A stretch of 64,000 bases of DNA from Protula sp. h YS-2021 (Eukaryota; Annelida; Polychaeta; Sabellida; Serpulidae). Positions within the stretch are counted from its first letter, which is position 1. The number at the start of each line of letters is the position of its first letter. Below are positions 58,226 through 64,000 of this stretch, piece after piece. Made by a program: the position numbers and the translations under genes. The DNA lies in contig OX457025.1 in NCBI GenBank assembly GCA_949752745.1, forward strand, positions 50,209,601 through 50,273,600, read 5' to 3'. The notes beneath the pieces were generated by a model. It was given only the letters and a program-made list of their open reading frames with translations. It searched no databases and was not told the origin of the DNA.

Positions 58226-58364
58226 AACTTCTGATTCATTTCGATTTACTCTTACAAAACTTTATTTTTTCATTTAACTTTTTCATTCATTATAACTTTA
58301 CACCATTGACAATAAAATTGACTCCTTTTTAGCTATAAATAATGGCCTACTATACGTATCATAC

Positions 58365-59695
58365 CTGATGGGGAAGATTTCCTGGTACAACTACCAAATC
58401 CCCAACACATTGAACAATTGTCAAGGGCTGTACGCCATAATCTTCCTTTAAGCGTGCCATGTCTTCTGCAGACAAGTAGCATTTACGCTGTTGGTTTGGG
58501 TCGTAGCTGACGCCCTTCTTCCTTTGCAAATATCTGCCTCAAAGATTTTAATAAATCACAGTTCAATGAATTTAATATGAACATGCTGCGTCCCGACAGT
58601 TCTTAGCACACATTTATACAAATGAATTCGAATTAACGAATATACTGTTTATCTGAAGAAAACAATTGGCTTTTTTCAGGTCTATTGCTGTGATAAAGTA
58701 GTAGACAAAAACTTACATAGATACAAACAGTTAAACATCGCAGACAGTTTCAAAATATATAACTGCTTCATTGTGTGGGGCAACTAATTCCCTCCCTATC
58801 CAGTCACCTGGTAAATGAAAACTTGAGAATCCACTCACCTGACTATGAGGTCGTAGTCGTGCCTTTGAAAGATATGCCACTTGGCTGCCGCCCTTTTCTT
58901 CTTGCCATCAAAGGTATCTCTTTCAACTTTTTGAGGCAACTCTTGTGCAAAGACACAAAGGTTGGCAGCATCAGCAAGGTCTGAGTGGAGGTTTGTGGGA
59001 TCCTCTTCGGTCAGCGATCCATGCCCGCAGAATAACTTTGGGCCGACGTCCGGATAGTAAGTGGCCCAGTGGCATGCAGATACCTGGAACGTTGAAATAT
59101 GTTAATGTCAGTGACAAAATGATGAGGACCCAACTTTTTTTCTTCTGAACACTGCCATGTTAACATTACAACCATGGCTACATAAAAATATAATATTTAC
59201 TTTCACTCTTTTCTCCTTCATAATGCTTTTATTACGTACGTACCATATTCATTGGGCCTTCTGGAGCCGAGAATCGCTTGAATGGCAATATTTTTGTGAA
59301 CTCTTCCACAACGCTTGGAAGAGAAAGTTGGAGGCATGGGTCTGTTTCTGGTCACATATCTTGACCTTTTCGGCTCCAACTTTATCTAATCCTCTGTAAC
59401 ACAACACATGTCTTTTATGTATAACAAAATAATTTATTGCTTTTCTTGTCGATATAATTGACAACAATTTCTTTGCTATTGCTATTATACGTATTACCGC
59501 CATATCAAAAGTTATTAACTGCTATATGCAATTATAATATTTACCTAAAGAAGTCCGATAACAGCATACGCTTCGACTTCTTATTCCCCATAACTCTGAC
59601 AGTGGCTTCAACGTCGCCGCATTTCTCTGCAACTGACTCAGGTCGCCAAAAGTCATCGTTTACCTCCTTGTGGCATTCGACGATGAAAGGATATC
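58365..59695 (-). CDS. KDM3-like JmjC domain exons (5-8)
   Basis: Exon 5: 'YPFIVECHKEVNDDFWRPES', like KDM3 'PVLVSGVHHKLNSELWKPES'. Exon 6: 'GLDKVGAEKVKICDQKQTHA', then a frameshift, then 'LPSVVEEFTKILPFKRFSAP'. Exon 7: 'YYPDVGPKLFCGHGSLTEED' and 'PTNLHSDLADAANLCVFA'; His (58987-58985) and Asp (58981-58979) of H-S-D are the metal ligands. Exon 8: 'MARLKEDYGVQPLTIVQCVG' and 'DLVVVPGNLPHQ'; the His at 58370-58368 is the third ligand. The metal triad is intact, so the ancestor was probably an active demethylase. Confidence 0.8.
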
Positions 59696-59708
59696 CTTTA
59701 ACAACATA

Positions 59709-59841
59709 AACAAGTAAGTATTTGTGTAACACAAGCAGGCCCCAACCGCCCCCCAAATTCATAGGGGTATAAAGCGATGACGGACAGACGGACGGACACC
59801 CCCAAACCTACAGGCCTCAATCCGAAGGGTTTGGGCCTAAT
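59709..59841. repeat. R130 short interspersed repeat, copy 2
   Basis: Same limits as the 48454 copy. It lies in the intron only 14 bp upstream of the exon-5 acceptor on the minus strand. Confidence 0.8.
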
Positions 59842-60108
59842 AATAGTTTTTCTTCATTACCTGATCCACCACTCATATACAAATGAAACCATGCTAAATA
59901 TTATACAAATTTCGTTTCTAATTTCAATAACCAGATCAATGCATACTACACAAATGTAAAAAATGCAAACAGGAAACGTCGTATAAAAAGACTACAATTT
60001 TACAATATGCATATATACATTTAACGACAACACCATTACTTGTATTTATGTAACAAAGATGAAACTCTAACAAATCATATACAGTCAATGCAAAGTTCGT
60101 GTAATTAC

Positions 60109-60325
60109 CTTCTGCAGATAGATATTCAAACAACGGAGCGCTGTTGGCAGAATTGGTGATGGTGACTAGTGTTTCACCACTGACGCCAATCTCACAGTCG
60201 GGATACCGATCACGCATTTCCTCAAGCAGTAATGGCTTCAACTTGCCCGACCCACTTATCTGCTTCTCCAAAACACCCCATTTTTTCTGCAATATCTATC
60301 GCATTGTCAATGATATCTTCACTAG
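60109..60325 (-). CDS. KDM3-like linker exon (4), one-base frameshift
   Basis: The phase-correct start is '(A)SEDIIDNAIDIAEKMG'. After one base shift in the GGGG/TTTT region the frame continues 'LEKQISGSGKLKPLLLEEMR', 'DRYPDCEIGVSGETLVTI', 'APLFEYLSAEG', joining in phase to exon 5 (G|GA). An alternative acceptor at 60286 would avoid the shift but breaks the phase with exon 3. No known domain. Confidence 0.55.
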
Positions 60326-60612
60326 CTGTAAATAATTGCATTTGTGAAATCATTATCCCATTATACATAATTTGCTAGAAACGGGATGCTTACTAAAAAC
60401 ATTGAAATACCGTTTACTCGAAATCGCCAGGTATTTCCAATTTTATCGAGTAAATCGTATTTTCGAGTTAGCCGTATTTTTTTGGTTTCTGATGGGAGCA
60501 AATTCCCAGATTATAAAATGCTGAAAGTTTTACGGCGTGATATTCCGATGTACCGGTTATACCGCGCTGCCCTGAAAGATTCTGGCACAAAATTTTGTCA
60601 TATGTTCTTTAC

Positions 60613-63268
60613 CTGTTAGTGAGCTGTGTACCACTGCAGGTTCAACGACATGTTCGGTACGTTGTGTACACAGTTGGTGTGCATTGAAGATCCCCAGGTC
60701 GCACTTGTCGCACACATCTGTCTTTCCTGGCGTTTCCAGTCTGGCAATGACGCCATCACCATTTGCTTTCATGCGCTTAAGGAAGAAGCGATCCCTGAAG
60801 TTAAGAAACGGAAAAGATGCCTTAATATCAGGGCTTTATATTAACGACTGCCCCACTTGTCAGGGCAGGTGAAAGGCCTAGTGGGGCAGGCAGACTCGCC
60901 CGGTTAGCTGCTCCACCTGGCAGATAGATCCGTTGGGGGGAAGGGGGCGTTGCGTAACATAATACCTTAACAACATACTTGTCAAGAACGCGACTGTATT
61001 TATTGATTAGGGTCCGCCAGCTGCACCTGACCTACATACTAGCCACTCGCACGTTGCCAGTTTCCATGTTGATGGACTGTGCCTAGACATGCACCAGATA
61101 TAGCGTCGCGTCACTTGTGATACAATAATTGCAGCATAATATGAAAAATTATCAAAGTTAAGAACTTAAAAATGTCTTTAGACAAATAAGGATTTAAAGT
61201 TATTTCAAAGACTGAAAAGGAGAAAACATATTCCGAACAAGGTGCTGAAGAAGAAACATCGGATACCAAAGCTAGCAAATACGTTAAACACGATGTCACG
61301 ACACTTTCACGATGGAAAGTTGATTTTCCTGGGCTGTTTGAGAAAGATGGAAAACTTTATCGTGATACATGTATCAAACATGGACCTGGAGCCACAGTAA
61401 AATCTAGCTTTGTTCTTGGAACTGAATCTTTTAGACATTCAAATATTAAGAGTTACTTTGTCTCAAACGAACACGGGTTGTCCCGGTGTATTTTTGACCC
61501 ACTTGAGTGGCATGATGATAGACAAAAACCTGATGATAGAGAAAACCTGACCCAACACGGCACAGCAAATTTAGAATTGCTCTCAATTTGACAAATCATT
61601 TTGAACCACTGCTTAGAAAGTTTGACAAAGAGGATCCTTTTCATGGGTATACTACGTTCAAAGTGTTAGGCAGTCGGGCTAAGTAAGTCCCGGAATTTAA
61701 ATGCGCCGACTTTAATGCTACCACTTTTCAACAACACGCGAACGAATTGCAGAACATTAAAAAAATTTAGAATGTATCAACCCATATCAACCGCGATATG
61801 TGAGCGAGATTTCTCTGCAGTGAAACTTGTTAAAAGCGATTAATGCGCCAGCTTAGAAACTGAACTGTTGTCGGATTTATTTCTGATATCAAATGAAGGA
61901 CCGCCGTTTGAAGGTTATCAAGCACACACAACACTATAGCGCTGTTCATGGGAGGCCAGCGCAAGAAAAAAAAACAAAACCTTTACCAGCTGCCGCCGGG
62001 CCGAAGAACATGCTTAAGATGTAAGACTTTTTTAGGGCATCTGCGTTTTGACATTTACTCAGGAACTGCTATATTTGATACAAAACGTCTATACATTGAT
62101 GCATGCTATATAAGTGGAATGTTTAAGAGTGTCGCGGATTTGGGAGTGGGGAAAGGCGCGGGGAGAAGGGTGACCAACAGAAGAGATAAAAGGTGGGGCA
62201 GGTAAGAGTACTGTTGGGGCAGGTAGATTTAAAATCTACTTGCCCCATCGGGAAGGTGCCGGAAAAAATTAACGTAAAGCCCTGAATATGCTCATTTAAA
62301 TCTCTTATATATCAATCCATGTACTTCATTATCATACCGCTTTTAAAGTAATTCTAAAACAAATGAAAGTACAATACCAAACATCTCTATATGCTTCGAA
62401 AATAAAATATTACATGACAAGCCACATTAATCTTGGCAAAGATATACTATTCCATACCTGTTCACAAGATTCGATACTGGCACAAGCAAATGGGAAAGTA
62501 CATCTGAAGCTTCTTCTGAGGACATGACAACATCTGTTGAAGCTTTCTCAGAACCTGTATGCTGCCGAGTCTGGTTTTTTTATTCTGGTAAAACCTCCGG
62601 CCACGTATATGCCAGGTCCGACTGAAGCTATCCTGCGACTGAAGCTATCCTGCACAAAATATGTCCAATAAACGTTCGATTATTTTCAACATATAAAATG
62701 AAGCGAGTGACAACCTTTTAATTAGTACAAGTACTATTGCTCCTTCATTTGCGCGGGCAACAACGTCATATCTGTAACATGTAGGGACCTCAATCAACAT
62801 CAACAACAGCAAATACATGTGCTCTGTAGTTTTAACCTAGCTAGCTAGTGGAATATTATGAAAAACAAGTTGCTGATAGTAAACCGTGAACGTAAGTTTG
62901 CATGCAGCAACTGAAGTTGGCTTTTGGCCTATCTGGATCAAATTCACTTCTTTTCTTCCTCTCATGTATTCACTCCACCTCGTGACTTTTTAAATTGACC
63001 ATCCTTGAAAGTATGAAAGTACGAATTGGTTTATTCACAACTTTTGTGCCTTATGTTATATCACTGTATCATGGAACAAGTAGTAGCACTAGTCAGTCAC
63101 CAGCCTCTACGGCATCTAAACCGGGCCAGGGGATCAGTATTTCCATGAATAAAAACAGCCGTAATGCATTTCTTTTTACCTTCTAAAGTTGATAAAGGAG
63201 CATTCTGCATCCGAATGTGGATCCATGCAATTGGCACATGGCTTTAACCCTTTTAAATCACGGCAAAT
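60613..63268 (-). CDS. KDM3-like zinc-finger exons (1-3)
   Basis: Exon 1 encodes 'LKPCANCMDPHSDAECSFIN' and ends 'FRR', matching the C-x2-C...C-(R/S)-F-x2-FRR start of the KDM3 finger. Exon 2 ends 'SSEEASDVLSHLLVPVSNLV'; its first half is out of frame because of a T7 run (62575-62581) where the duplicate has T5. Exon 3 reads 'DRFFLKRMKANGDGVIARLE' and 'TDVCDKCDLGIFNAHQLCTQ', the KDM3 'C-x2-C-x4-FN-x-H-x2-C' finger, but the next cysteines seen in the duplicate (CGRSLHSNCC) are replaced. A 1456-bp hAT element sits in the intron between exons 2 and 3. Confidence 0.65.
60829..62284 (+). mobile_element. hAT element (1456 bp), AATAT target-site duplication
   Basis: The left end CAGGGCTTTATATTAACGAC and the right end (complement) CAGGGCTTTACGTTAATTTT form the inverted ends, each flanked by AATAT (60824-60828, 62285-62289). 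The duplicate locus at 44.8 kb lacks the insert. A 5-bp duplication differs from the classic 8 bp of hAT but is known for the hAT5 group. Near the ends are 'actgccccac' and 'ttgccccatc', a secondary inverted word. Confidence 0.8.
61190..61938 (+). pseudogene. hAT transposase remnant (finger and C-terminal domain)
   Basis: 61190-61591 is an open frame with 'SRWKVDFPGLFEKDGKLYRD', 'TCIKHGP', 'FVLGTESFRHSNIKSYF', the TTF/BED-like finger of ZNF862-type hAT transposases. 61771-61938 has 'STAICERDFSAVKLVKSD', a stop, and 'LSDLFLISNEGPPFEGYQ', the C-terminal dimerisation block. The catalytic middle is deleted, so the element is non-autonomous. Confidence 0.7.
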
Positions 63269-63416
63269 CTGGCTTTGTACCTGAGAGCATAAAACGATAT
63301 GGAGTAGAAACTGTCACACTTTCAGTCCATGACAAAGCTCGGGTTAGCAACACAGGATTTTTCCAGGCGTTTCGGGCAAAAAACCCGAAATATATTGATG
63401 TTTAAATGTTTATCTA
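62285..63416. repeat. Remainder of the segmental duplicate shared with 44.9-46.08 kb
   Basis: Continues the match right after the hAT insert ('atgctcatttaaatctctta') up to 'ttgatgttt(t)a(a)...tgtttatctac' at about 63416. Includes a 15-bp local duplication ('gactgaagctatcctgc') at 62619-62652 absent from the other copy. Confidence 0.75.
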
Positions 63417-63845
63417 CAAGGACGAGACAGTAATTGGGACACAATTATGGGTTTTTAATGATTTTAGGGAAATATCCCTCAACTTACACGTGAACAAATG
63501 CGTACCATCGACAGAAGAGGTCTAACAAAACATTGCTAATACAAAACACAGTAACTTCCCAGTATACGGACATTAAAATACACAAAAGTATAAATTGTGT
63601 TTCTAAGGTAAACAACAGACTAATTTGGGACATAAGATGTCGGCCTGAACATGAACAAATCACAAACAGCGTTACAACCGATGTCCCAGGACCAAGATGG
63701 CGACGTCAACAAATAAACAGCTGATCAATCTGGCTGGTTTTAGTAACCTTTCTCTTGAACAACAAATGATACTTTCAATTTTATGTTACAATATTTTGAG
63801 ATACACTTTCCCCAAGTATATGGATCTAAGGAAAACCAATAGTAA
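63417..63845. other. Spacer, nothing recognised
   Basis: Upstream (in coding sense) of the first KDM3-like exon seen; no further exon could be identified. Confidence 0.35.
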
Positions 63846-63976
63846 AACAAGTAAGTATTTGTGAAACACACGCAGGCCCCAACCGCCCCCAAATTCATAG
63901 GGGTATAAAGCGATGACGGACAGACGGACGGACACCCCAAACCTATAGACCCCAATCCGAAGGGTTGTGGCCTAAT
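63846..63976. repeat. R130 short interspersed repeat, copy 3
   Basis: Same start (AACAAGTAAGTATTTGTG) and the same end (hairpin then CCTAAT) as the copies at 48454 and 59709; one C is missing in the C-run after 'AACCG'. Confidence 0.8.
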
Positions 63977-64000
63977 GAGTAAAGCAGGTTTCAGCCTATC

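Noticed and set aside
58775..59148. Plus-strand frames of 67-69 codons
   Set aside because: Antisense to the JmjC exon at 59083-58839, whose conservation is on the minus strand.

Overview
The window looks like repeat-rich, AT-rich nuclear DNA of an animal, most likely an aquatic invertebrate. The signs are GT-AG introns, a split JmjC gene, an L1-type LINE, and remnants of Ty3/gypsy, BEL/Pao, DIRS-like, Polinton/Maverick, Tigger/pogo, hAT and Harbinger elements. Several short repeats have ~160-bp tandem cores and a GGACAGAC-type end followed by a GC hairpin. That build recalls the 'pearl'/Helitron-like repeats of bivalves, so a mollusc is my best guess at low confidence. There are no prokaryotic signals.

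Layout. 0.4-1.6 kb: decayed DIRS-like gag and RT (minus). 2.8-5.1 kb: three minisatellites and one GACAGAC-type repeat. 5.4-6.3 kb: broken BEL/Pao gag (plus). 6.4-7.7 kb: Polinton protease and major capsid remnants (minus). 9.3-34.2 kb: one Ty3/gypsy element on the minus strand, ordered gag, protease, RT, RNase H-integrase, env-like. Its RNase H-integrase segment is repeated as 12 tandem units of about 1.6 kb (12.0-31.2 kb), the most striking structure here. 35.8-37.3 kb: MITEs and a Harbinger remnant. 37.97-43.41 kb: a LINE bounded by a 14-bp target-site duplication. 43.7-44.4 kb: a ~330-bp structured repeat. 44.65-46.08 kb: a partial duplicate of a KDM3-like gene. 46.3-48.6 kb: MITEs and a tRNA-like sequence. 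49.3-54.3 kb: pearl-like arrays and a Tigger element inserted in another copy of the ~330-bp repeat. 55.7-63.3 kb: a split KDM3-like gene on the minus strand, with a hAT element, a Tigger-like MITE and short repeats in its introns.

The only host gene I recognise is the KDM3-like (JmjC histone demethylase) locus. Eleven exons can be chained with consistent splice phase. They encode a cysteine-rich zinc finger, a JmjC domain with the metal-binding H-x-D...H triad, a coiled coil and two C-terminal C2H2 fingers, an unusual combination for this family. Several frameshifts and one in-frame stop suggest it is a decayed paralogue, although indel errors cannot be excluded. All other coding capacity belongs to mobile elements, nearly all broken. 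No CRISPR array, operon or intact functional tRNA was seen.
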